Source of the DNA: Pseudopedobacter sp040392825
GTDB lineage: Bacteria; Bacteroidota; Bacteroidia; Sphingobacteriales; Sphingobacteriaceae
Assembly: GCF_040392825.1 (NCBI RefSeq)
Contig: NZ_JBEBVH010000013.1
Coordinates: forward strand, 1 to 29,367
Direction of reading: 5' to 3'
DNA length: 29,367 bases
Translations under genes and position numbers: made by a program
Notes under the pieces: generated by a model
The model's database searches: none
What the model was told of the DNA's origin: nothing
What the model saw: only the letters and a program-made list of their open reading frames with translations
In this document: in pieces, positions 16,807 through 23,562 of the stretch
Layout: each line of letters starts with the position of its first letter
Numbering within the stretch: the first letter of the stretch is position 1

Positions 16807-18000
16807 ATGATTATTGTTCCAAGAACCAGAGGTTTTATCTGTCTAACATCACATCCGGAAGGTTGCGATCGTAATGTCCTTAATCAGATTAACTACATAA
16901 AAAGTTTAGGTACTGTAAATGGTGCAAAAAAAGTTTTGGTAATTGGTGCTTCAACAGGCTTTGGCCTGGCATCCAGAATTACAGCTGCTTTCGGGTCTGG
17001 AGCCGCTACCATTGGAGTGTTTTTTGAAAAGCCAGCTGCAGAAGGAAAACCAGCATCACCAGGTTGGTATAACTCAGCAGCATTTGAAAAATATGCTCTT
17101 GAAGAAGGCTTGTATGCAAAAAGCATCAATGGAGATGCATTTTCTAACGAAATCAAGCAGCAAACAATAGATTTAATTAAACAAGATCTGGGTCAGGTAG
17201 ACCTTGTTATATACAGCTTGGCGTCACCAAGAAGAACACACCCCGTAACAGGCGTAACTTATAACTCTGTATTAAAACCTATAGGCAGAGATTTTAGCAA
17301 TAAAACTGTCGATTTCCATACAGGCAATATAACAACGGTATCAATAAGTCCGGCAAATGAAGAAGAAATAGCGAATACCATAGCGGTAATGGGAGGAGAG
17401 GATTGGAAAATGTGGATAGATGCTATGAAAGAAGCCGGAGTATTGGCAGACGGAGCTAAAACTGTAGCCTATTCTTATATTGGTCCAACTTTAACAGAGG
17501 CTGTTTACCGTAAAGGTACCATTGGTAGAGCTAAAGATGATTTAGAAGCTACAGCGTTTACAATAGCAGACAGTTTAAAAGATATCAACGGCGAAGCTTA
17601 TGTTTCTGTTAATAAAGCTTTGGTTACACAGGCAAGTTCGGCTATTCCTGTAATTCCGCTTTATATGTCTCTATTGTTCAAAGTCATGAAGGCAAAAGGA
17701 ATACACGAAGGCTGTATAGAGCAAATAGGGCGTTTATTCAAAGATCGTCTTTATAACGGCAACGATGTTCCTGTAGACGAAAAAGGCCGGATCAGAATAG
17801 ACGATTGGGAAATGAGAGCCGATGTTCAGGAAGAAGTTGCGAAATTATGGGAAGAGGCAACTACAGAGAATCTTTCTCAAATAGGCGACCTTGCAGGATA
17901 TAGAACAGATTTCTTTAATCTTTTTGGTTTCGAGGTTCCTGGAATAGATTACGAGAAAGATGTAAATGAAATAGTAGATATTCCTAACTTACAACAATAG
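16807..18000 (+). CDS. fabV: Trans-2-enoyl-ACP/CoA reductase FabV
   Basis: FabV reduces trans-2-enoyl thioesters with NADH, the last step of fatty acid elongation, and is the large SDR-type alternative to FabI. The 397-residue length is typical. The N-terminus MIIVPRTRGFICLTSHPEGC is diagnostic. The NAD-binding loop is GASTGFGLASR at 48-58. YSLASPRRTHPVTG follows. The catalytic pair is spaced Y-x8-K (Y234, K243), the FabV spacing that differs from FabI. FabV enzymes are generally poorly inhibited by triclosan. The gene is flanked by its own promoter and terminator. No other fatty-acid genes are adjacent. Confidence 0.96.
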   Translation: MIIVPRTRGFICLTSHPEGCDRNVLNQINYIKSLGTVNGAKKVLVIGASTGFGLASRITAAFGSGAATIGVFFEKPAAEGKPASPGWYNSAAFEKYALEEGLYAKSINGDAFSNEIKQQTIDLIKQDLGQVDLVIYSLASPRRTHPVTGVTYNSVLKPIGRDFSNKTVDFHTGNITTVSISPANEEEIANTIAVMGGEDWKMWIDAMKEAGVLADGAKTVAYSYIGPTLTEAVYRKGTIGRAKDDLEATAFTIADSLKDINGEAYVSVNKALVTQASSAIPVIPLYMSLLFKVMKAKGIHEGCIEQIGRLFKDRLYNGNDVPVDEKGRIRIDDWEMRADVQEEVAKLWEEATTENLSQIGDLAGYRTDFFNLFGFEVPGIDYEKDVNEIVDIPNLQQ

Positions 18001-18024
18001 TATATTTTATTAAAACTAATATAC

Positions 18025-18048
18025 AGGCGCCTTTAGGGCGCTTTTTTT
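18025..18048 (+). terminator. Intrinsic terminator of fabV
   Basis: The stem GCGCC (18028-18032) with GGCGC (18037-18041), extended by a G-T and an A-T pair, has a short loop and is followed by seven T residues. It lies 25 nt after the fabV stop. Confidence 0.85.
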
Positions 18049-18202
18049 ATTTCTAATGTTTTAATGATATAAAATATAAACTGCTGATTTTTACTTAATA
18101 TATTTCTGGCATCTGCAATATTAGAAAAATTGGCTTGGTTTTAGATATGGGTTAAGTAGATTAATAAATAAACTATAATCATCTAATTAAATTTACTTAA
18201 CT

Positions 18203-18352
18203 ATGGGAAACTTACTTTATTTGATCGCAGTTATTCTAGTAATAATTTGGATTTTGGGAGCATTTGTTACACCTTTCGGTGGAGGATTAATTCATATTTT
18301 ATTGGTAATCGCTATTATAGCAGTATTGCTAAGAGTTATCCGAGGAGCATAG
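18203..18352 (+). CDS. Small Lmo0937-type membrane protein (49 residues)
   Basis: A 50-codon frame starts MGNLLYLIAVILVII, contains LGAFVTPFGGGLIHILLVIAIIAVLL and ends RVIRGA. Two hydrophobic helices (about 4-22 and 28-44) flank a glycine-rich turn. This is the pattern of the small Lmo0937/DUF5670-type membrane proteins that are common in Bacteroidota and often stress-associated; the function is unknown. The gene sits alone between the fabV terminator and a perfect bidirectional terminator. No clear -7 box was identified; TTGG and TAGATTAA lie upstream at a suitable spacing. The remaining bases from 18049 to 18202 are AT-rich with nothing else recognised. Confidence 0.85.
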   Translation: MGNLLYLIAVILVIIWILGAFVTPFGGGLIHILLVIAIIAVLLRVIRGA

Positions 18353-18355
18353 ATT

Positions 18356-18414
18356 AAAAAAGAGAATATCTCTATACTCGTCTAAGGACAAGTAAAAGAG
18401 ATATTCTCTTTTTT
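18356..18414. terminator. Bidirectional terminator, 18-bp perfect stem
   Basis: Positions 18356-18373 pair perfectly with 18397-18414 around a 23-nt loop. The stem begins with six A and ends with six T, so it yields a T-run on both strands. It separates the 49-residue gene (plus) from the convergent membrane-protein gene (minus), whose stop begins 3 nt away. Confidence 0.85.
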
Positions 18415-18416
18415 AT

Positions 18417-18797
18417 TTACTGTTTTTTTAGTTCCTTTATCCTAAAAAGAATATAAACGATTCCGTAACCAATTAGCAAAGACGTACCTGTCACACTTAA
18501 TTGAATAACCAACTCATATAACCAAAACTGAGAACCCCTACCTTTCAGATATTCATATAACAATATTCCCGAAAATAGTAACATGTATACTAGTAGAACA
18601 GGGAGATATTTTGTTATTTTAAGCGATTGCGTTTTTTTGAAAACAATGAAAGTATAAGTAATAAAAAACAGAATAAGAAAATAAGGTTGTAGCGCAATAA
18701 AAAAATGGGTAGAGAATAAGTGGTACGATAAGTATACGGCAATACCGATAATTCCGTTTGCCAGATAAAAACTAAAAGGAAGCTTATATTCTTTCAT
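18417..18797 (-). CDS. Small four-helix membrane protein, function unknown
   Basis: The 126-residue product has about four predicted membrane helices (about 9-27, 31-53, 62-82 and 93-118), with a positively charged end (RIKELKKQ). I do not recognise a family. It overlaps the end of ispD by 14 bp and is therefore probably translated with it, although isoprenoid synthesis gives no obvious reason for a membrane partner. It ends at the bidirectional hairpin. Confidence 0.75.
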   Translation of the reverse strand: MKEYKLPFSFYLANGIIGIAVYLSYHLFSTHFFIALQPYFLILFFITYTFIVFKKTQSLKITKYLPVLLVYMLLFSGILLYEYLKGRGSQFWLYELVIQLSVTGTSLLIGYGIVYILFRIKELKKQ

Positions 18798-19485
18798 GGT
18801 TTTTTAAAAGTGCTTCTGCAAATATAATATCTTCCGGAAATGTAATTTTAATATTAAACTGATCTCCTTCTACTATAAATATTGAATAACCGCTGGCCTC
18901 AAGAACGGAAGCATCATCAGTAAAATTACTATTATAATCCTTTAAATAAGAGTTTTTAATGCTTTTATAATTAAATACTTGCGGTGTTTGAATTAAATAA
19001 ACACTTTCTCTTGGAATAGCCATATTTCCTTCGCTATTTTTTATTCTTACAGAGTCTTTCGAGGCCACAGCAGCGACTGCATTTCCCTTAGACGCTGTGT
19101 ACTTAAAACACCTGTCTATCGTATCAACAGACACCAATGGCCTTACGGCGTCGTGAATGGCAACAATTGCTTTTTCTTTTTCGTCAATAAACGTATCAAT
19201 AAAATCTAATCCATTTTTAACAGAAAAAAATCGTTCGTTTCCTCCGTCCACAATTTCATGAGGTATAGAAAAATTAAATTCTTTAATTAAACCTTTCCAC
19301 AATGCCTGATCAGCTTGCGATAAGACAAGGACTATACGAGGTTGATAAGAAGATAAATAGAACTTTTGTATAGTGTGCATAATAACAGGTTTCCCATTAA
19401 GTAAAAGAAACTGTTTGGGAACAGCGCTATTCATTCTCTTACCAGAGCCTCCGGCTACTATAATCGCAAAATATGGATTAGACAT
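18784..19485 (-). CDS. ispD: 2-C-methyl-D-erythritol 4-phosphate cytidylyltransferase
   Basis: IspD transfers CMP from CTP to MEP in the non-mevalonate isoprenoid pathway. From the ATG at 19485 the protein has 233 residues, normal for IspD. The nucleotide loop is IIVAGGSGKRMNSAVPKQF, and the active-site aspartate lies in HDAVRPLV (D112). IPRESVYLIQTPQVF and TDDASVLEASG are also typical. The frame opens two codons earlier at a TTG, but the ATG gives the usual start. A TATTTTTG box ends only 3 nt before this ATG, and the queA terminator is just upstream, so ispD may start its own leaderless transcript. Confidence 0.94.
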   Translation of the reverse strand: MSNPYFAIIVAGGSGKRMNSAVPKQFLLLNGKPVIMHTIQKFYLSSYQPRIVLVLSQADQALWKGLIKEFNFSIPHEIVDGGNERFFSVKNGLDFIDTFIDEKEKAIVAIHDAVRPLVSVDTIDRCFKYTASKGNAVAAVASKDSVRIKNSEGNMAIPRESVYLIQTPQVFNYKSIKNSYLKDYNSNFTDDASVLEASGYSIFIVEGDQFNIKITFPEDIIFAEALLKNHERI

Positions 19486-19488
19486 TTT

Positions 19489-19496
19489 CAAAAATA
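19489..19496 (-). promoter_or_regulatory. -7 promoter element of ispD (TATTTTTG)
   Basis: This is a perfect TAnnTTTG on the minus strand, 3 nt before the ATG. It follows the queA terminator, so ispD needs its own promoter unless read-through occurs. No -33 TTG is seen at the usual distance. Confidence 0.4.
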
Positions 19497-19504
19497 GGGG
19501 AATT

Positions 19505-19550
19505 AGTTCTAAAAAGAAAAAGCCTGCTCTAAAAAGAACAGGCTTAAAAC
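19505..19550 (-). terminator. Intrinsic terminator of queA
   Basis: On the minus strand AAGCCTG (19545-19539) pairs with CAGGCTT (19526-19520), with an inner extension of TTCT/AGAG. It is followed by a T-rich run (TTTTCTTTTT). It lies about 20 nt after the queA stop. Confidence 0.8.
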
Positions 19551-19566
19551 TAACTTAAAACTTTTG

Positions 19567-20616
19567 TTATATGATTAGCATGGCATCGCCATAGCTATAG
19601 AATCTGTATTTTTCCTTAACAGCTATCTCATACGCGTTCATTACATGTTCATATCCACCGAAAGCAGAAACCATCATTAATAACGTTGATTCCGGAGTAT
19701 GGAAATTAGTGATCATGCTGTTTGCAATACTAAAATCGTATGGCGGGAAAATAAACTTGGAAGTCCAGTCGTTCATAGGCTTCAAAGTACGGCTTGCAGA
19801 TACAGCAGATTCGACAGCTCTCATCACTGTAGTACCTACCGCACAAATCCTTCTTTTTTCTTCAATCGCTTTATTTACAACATTGGCATCTTTCTCAGCG
19901 ATAATGAATTGCTCAGAATCCATTTTGTGTTTGGTTAAATCTTCAACCTCAACTTGTCTGAAAGTTCCCAGGCCAACATGCAGGGTAACTTCTGCAAACT
20001 CAACTCCTTTTAATTCCAATCTTTTCATTAGCTCTCTGCTGAAATGAAGACCAGCAGTTGGGGCAGCAACAGCACCTTCGTTTTTAGCGAAAATAGTTTG
20101 GTAACGCTCTTTATCTTCGGCGGTTGGTTTACGTTTTATGTATTTTGGAAGTGGAGTTTCTCCTAATATTTCAATGTTTTGGCGGAATTCTTCATCAGTA
20201 CCATCAAATAAGAATCTGATAGTTCTTCCTCTTGAAGTAGTGTTATCTACAACTTCGGCTACCAGCAAGTCATCATCACCAAAATATAGTTTATTGCCAA
20301 CTCTGATTTTTCTTGCAGGATCTACCAAAACGTCCCACAATCTTAATTCTTTATTTAACTCTCTTAATAAGAAAACCTCTATTGTAGCACCTGTTTTCTC
20401 TTTATTTCCATACAGACGGGCAGGGAATACTTTTGTATTATTTAAAATCATCACATCCTTGTCATCAAAATAACCAAGAACATCTTTAAATAATTTATGC
20501 TCAATTTCTCCAGTATCTTTATGTAAAACCATTAAACGGGATTCGTCGCGTGATTCAGCTGGATAGTGAGCTATCAAAGAATCTGGTAAATGGAATTTAA
20601 ACTGTGATAATTTCAT
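19567..20616 (-). CDS. queA: tRNA preQ1(34) S-adenosylmethionine ribosyltransferase-isomerase QueA
   Basis: QueA moves the ribosyl group of SAM onto preQ1 at tRNA position 34, forming epoxyqueuosine. From ATG 20616 the protein has 349 residues, the family length. It begins MKLSQFKFHLPDSLIAHYPA. Motifs include DVMILNNTKVFPARLYG, GATIEVFLLRE, AAPTAGLHFS, LHVGLGTFRQVEVEDL and SMITNFHTPESTLLMMVSAF. The frame extends 20 codons further to 20676, but that region holds the promoter and an unrelated sequence. Together with the queuosine-precursor transporter at 26781 it shows an active queuosine pathway. Confidence 0.96.
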   Translation of the reverse strand: MKLSQFKFHLPDSLIAHYPAESRDESRLMVLHKDTGEIEHKLFKDVLGYFDDKDVMILNNTKVFPARLYGNKEKTGATIEVFLLRELNKELRLWDVLVDPARKIRVGNKLYFGDDDLLVAEVVDNTTSRGRTIRFLFDGTDEEFRQNIEILGETPLPKYIKRKPTAEDKERYQTIFAKNEGAVAAPTAGLHFSRELMKRLELKGVEFAEVTLHVGLGTFRQVEVEDLTKHKMDSEQFIIAEKDANVVNKAIEEKRRICAVGTTVMRAVESAVSASRTLKPMNDWTSKFIFPPYDFSIANSMITNFHTPESTLLMMVSAFGGYEHVMNAYEIAVKEKYRFYSYGDAMLII

Positions 20617-20643
20617 ATGTTTTAGACAAAATATTTTGGAGTG

Positions 20644-20676
20644 CAAAGTTATGAAATTATATTTACAAAACATCAA
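20644..20676 (-). promoter_or_regulatory. Promoter of queA (TTG-N22-TAACTTTG)
   Basis: On the minus strand TTG at 20676-20674 and a perfect TAACTTTG at 20651-20644 are 22 nt apart. Transcription would start near 20638-20640, downstream of the longer possible start codon. This fixes the translation start at 20616. Confidence 0.75.
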
Positions 20677-20776
20677 GCCTTTGTAAATACAGAAATTCCA
20701 TTGCAGGAATATAAATCTTAGGCTATTTTAGTTTGTATTTAATGTAACACTAATCGCTTTTTAATGTCTTAAGCTT

Positions 20777-22027
20777 ATGGTGCTTTTTCTTAAACTGTTT
20801 AAAGAAAGTTTAAATTTTGCTTACGATGCGCTAAGACAAAATAAAACCCGGACGTTCTTATCTCTTTTAGGAATAACTATTGGTATTATCACCATCATTT
20901 CTGTATTTGCAATGGTAGATACTTTTAGAGGTAAACTGCAGGAAAGCGTAGATAAATTGGGAACAAAAACCATTTTTATTCAGAAATGGCCCTGGGGCGG
21001 TTTTGGGGAATATCCCTGGTGGAAATATATGCAAAGGCCAGAAGCTAAACTGGAAGAGGCAGGGTTACTACAAGAGAGATTAAATGATATTGACGGGATT
21101 TCTTTCGAACTAAACATTGCAAATAAAACACTTAAGTATCAAAGTAATTCTATAGACGGTGCTAATATTATAGCAGTTTCTCACGATGCAGATAAGACAT
21201 GGACTTTTGATTTTAGTGAAGGTCGCTATTTTACCGAAACAGAATCTAAATCTGGCAATGCACTGGCCATTATTGGCGCCGAAATTGCAAACGGCCTTTT
21301 CCCAAATCAGGAGCCGGTTGGTAAAAGTATCAAGCTCATGGGAAGAAACGTTCAGATAATAGGGGTTTTGAAGAAAGAAGGCGAAGATATGCTGGGAATG
21401 TCTTTTGACAACCATGTGGTTCTTCCTTTAAATTTTGCCAGAAATTTAATAGATATCAGAAGTGACAGGTATTCTCCTCAGATAACTATCCGGGGGAAAG
21501 AGAACCTTAATATAAACCAATTGGAAGATGAGCTTAGGGGAACCATGCGGTCAATAAGAAAACTGCGACCGAGTCAGGAAGATGATTTTGCATTGAATAA
21601 AAGTACTATTCTTTCTGAGCAGTTAGACCAGATGTTTATCATTATTAATATTGCGGGATGGATTATCGGAGGCTTCTCCATTCTTGTAGGTGGTTTTGGA
21701 ATTGCCAATATTATGTTTGTTTCCGTGAAAGAACGTACCAATATTATAGGAATCCAAAAATCATTGGGAGCAAGAAACTATTTTATTCTACTGCAATTTC
21801 TGTTCGAATCTATTGCACTTTCATTAATCGGAGGAGTTCTGGGGTTGCTTTTTGTATTCGCCATAACTCAGATAAGTGCTGTATTTTTCGATTTTAAAAT
21901 TATCTTAAATGCTGCGAATATTATCCGTGGTATAAGCATCTCTGTTATTATAGGTGTAATTTCAGGATTCTGGCCGGCTTATACTGCATCAAAATTAAAT
22001 CCGGTCGAGGCAATCCGAGCGAAGTAA
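20777..22027 (+). CDS. ABC transporter permease (MacB/FtsX type)
   Basis: The 416-residue inner-membrane protein has the MacB architecture. An N-terminal helix (about 25-47, LSLLGITIGIITIISVFAMVD) is followed by a large periplasmic MacB-PCD domain (about 50-270) and then three helices in a C-terminal FtsX domain. Typical motifs are NKTRTFLSLLGITIG, GGFGIANIMFVSVKERTNIIGIQKSLGAR and a final AYTASKLNPVEAIRAK. Such permeases work with a cytoplasmic ATPase to move or extract substrates at the outer membrane or to transmit mechanical signals. No ATPase or adaptor gene is adjacent, so the partner is elsewhere or the gene is an orphan. It converges on the dinB operon. Confidence 0.92.
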   Translation: MVLFLKLFKESLNFAYDALRQNKTRTFLSLLGITIGIITIISVFAMVDTFRGKLQESVDKLGTKTIFIQKWPWGGFGEYPWWKYMQRPEAKLEEAGLLQERLNDIDGISFELNIANKTLKYQSNSIDGANIIAVSHDADKTWTFDFSEGRYFTETESKSGNALAIIGAEIANGLFPNQEPVGKSIKLMGRNVQIIGVLKKEGEDMLGMSFDNHVVLPLNFARNLIDIRSDRYSPQITIRGKENLNINQLEDELRGTMRSIRKLRPSQEDDFALNKSTILSEQLDQMFIIINIAGWIIGGFSILVGGFGIANIMFVSVKERTNIIGIQKSLGARNYFILLQFLFESIALSLIGGVLGLLFVFAITQISAVFFDFKIILNAANIIRGISISVIIGVISGFWPAYTASKLNPVEAIRAK

Positions 22028-22033
22028 GTTAAT

Positions 22034-22119
22034 TTGAATGCTTAATGTTAAATGATTAGTGTTTAATTTTAAAGTCATGATATACATTAAGCATTCAACA
22101 CTGATCATTAATAATTCAC
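22034..22119. repeat. Heptad-repeat inverted palindrome between convergent genes
   Basis: Left arm, 22034-22068: five tandem 7-mers (TTGAATG, CTTAATG, TTAAATG, ATTAGTG, TTTAATT). Right arm, 22085-22119: five 7-mers reading as their complements (CATTAAG, CATTCAA, CACTGAT, CATTAAT, AATTCAC). The first two left units are exactly complementary to the first two right units (14 bp), and units 3-4 nearly so to right units 3-4. The order is A-B then A'-B' and not nested, so two competing or pseudoknotted pairings are possible. It lies between the ABC permease stop and the end of the dinB operon, and probably acts as a terminator for both. Confidence 0.75.
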
Positions 22120-22334
22120 CCCTCATTTTCCTCCAGCATTTTTCTGATATTAACCAGACGTTCCCATGGTGCAGAAAAAGTAGATTTAAAACCAAAACGT
22201 TCCAGAACAATAATATCAGCATTAATGGCCTTTCTAACATCTGTCATAAACGTACAATCGTTATATTGTAAAGTTTCAGGGACTTCTCTGCTTGCAAAAT
22301 AAGCTTTAATTTCTGCTAATTCTTCTGGTGTCAT
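22116..22334 (-). CDS. Small protein of 72 residues, last gene of the dinB operon
   Basis: The product begins MTPEELAEIKAYFASREVPETLQYNDCTF and has two helical regions around a segment DVRKAINADIIVLERFGFKS, ending in PWERLVNIRKMLEEN. It is soluble, with no signal peptide. It resembles the small DUF6965-type proteins of Bacteroidota, where an N-terminal helix, a 'P-x-T-L' stretch and a C-terminal 'P-x-x-x-RL' segment recur. This assignment is from memory and moderate. It follows the DUF763 gene after 16 bp on the same strand. Function unknown. Confidence 0.75.
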   Translation of the reverse strand: MTPEELAEIKAYFASREVPETLQYNDCTFMTDVRKAINADIIVLERFGFKSTFSAPWERLVNIRKMLEENEG

Positions 22335-22350
22335 AATGCAAAAATATAAT

Positions 22351-23562
22351 TTAGTTGTCGAATAAACTTAATTGTTGATTTTTTACGGGAGGTTTGGCAT
22401 CTCCAAAAACAGTTTTACCTCCGTATTTCCAGGATTCATCTCGTTCTTTTTGAAGCAGTTGTTCAAAATTGTTGTTAGGCTGGAAATCTTTCTCAAATTT
22501 AAAAGCGAGTTTACTGAGGGATTGTATAGCCGATTTCTTTTCAGAATTCCCCAGTTTAGATTGCGTGATAGCCTTATTTAACACATCTATTGTTTCATCA
22601 TATACTTTAGTAGGTACAGGAAAAGGATGCCCATCTTTTCCGCCATGAGCAAAAGAAAACCTTGCCGGATCCTGAAATCGGGTAGGAGTGCCATAAATTA
22701 CTTCGCTCACAAGAGCTAAAGATTGTAAAGTCCTTGGTCCCAAACCTTCTAAAAGTAATAATTCATCAAAATCTTTTGGCTGTTTTTCATGTGCTAGCCA
22801 AAGCATGGCACCAAGCCTTTTTAAATCTATGTCTTTTGCCTTTACGTCATGATGTTTGGGCATAGTCAGATAGCTAATTTCAGACAGGATACGATTGGGA
22901 TTTTCCAAAGACATATTCATCACCGAAGCTTTTGCCGGTTCAGATTCCAAAGCGGTCATATTTAAAATTAAACCCTGATTTATTCCGCAAATACCTGCGT
23001 GGGGATTTTCGGTAAACGACTTAAAGTCTTTAGAGTACCAATGGTAGCGTCTGGCGCTCGAATTTGCATCATGCATTCCTTGTTGCACAACAGTCCAGTC
23101 GCCGGTATTGCTTACGATAAACGAATGCAAATAGAGCTGATAACCGTCCTGAATGGCGGTATTGTCTACTTTAGCCACTAATTTAGACGATCTGACTAGT
23201 TCAGGTGCATTCAGACCATTCTTTTCTCCGTAAATGAATAGTTCCTGAGGTGTATTTCTTGAAAATTTCCCTTTGCCTCCGCATATATAAATTCCAAGTT
23301 CCTTAGACAGCGGATTAATGGCTCTTTTTAAAGCACCCAATACAGAGGTTGTAATTCCAGAAGAATGCCAGTCCATACCTAAAACGCAACCCAGACTTTG
23401 AAACCAGAAAGGATCACTCAAACGTCTCAGATATTCTTCTTTCCCATAATCGGCTATAATGGCTTCTGTAATTGCTAAACCGAGTTTAGACATACGTTCG
23501 GCAAGCCATTTTGGAACATGGCCATAATGTAAAGGTAAATCTGCTATACCTGATCTTTTCAT
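22351..23562 (-). CDS. DUF763 protein with HhH-like segment and beta-clamp-binding tail
   Basis: The 403-residue protein matches the DUF763 (COG1415) family. It begins RSGIADLPLHYGHVPKWL and has LGCVLGMDWHSSGITTSVLGALK, a D-x-x-x-IQDGYQLYLHSFI segment, GDWTVVQQGM and a C-terminal RFSFAHGGKDGHPFPV. Residues about 266-290 (LLLLEGLGPRTLQSLALVSEV) read as a helix-hairpin-helix DNA-binding motif. The last residues are QLSLF (397-401) plus DN, a match to the QL[SD]LF beta-clamp-binding consensus. The gene overlaps dinB by four bases (ATGA), so the two proteins are translationally coupled. The family has no established function; a DNA repair or lesion-tolerance role tied to the sliding clamp is inferred. 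Confidence 0.88.
   Translation of the reverse strand: MKRSGIADLPLHYGHVPKWLAERMSKLGLAITEAIIADYGKEEYLRRLSDPFWFQSLGCVLGMDWHSSGITTSVLGALKRAINPLSKELGIYICGGKGKFSRNTPQELFIYGEKNGLNAPELVRSSKLVAKVDNTAIQDGYQLYLHSFIVSNTGDWTVVQQGMHDANSSARRYHWYSKDFKSFTENPHAGICGINQGLILNMTALESEPAKASVMNMSLENPNRILSEISYLTMPKHHDVKAKDIDLKRLGAMLWLAHEKQPKDFDELLLLEGLGPRTLQSLALVSEVIYGTPTRFQDPARFSFAHGGKDGHPFPVPTKVYDETIDVLNKAITQSKLGNSEKKSAIQSLSKLAFKFEKDFQPNNNFEQLLQKERDESWKYGGKTVFGDAKPPVKNQQLSLFDN

Noticed and set aside
20617..20676. Upstream extension of queA by 20 codons
   Set aside because: The extension contains the promoter (TTG-N22-TAACTTTG) and has no QueA similarity.
21995..22271. Two overlapping ORFs of 70-81 codons across the heptad repeat
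   Set aside because: They are made partly of the 7-bp repeat and partly of the antisense or shifted frame of the 72-residue gene; the products are leucine/isoleucine/asparagine-rich with no family features.
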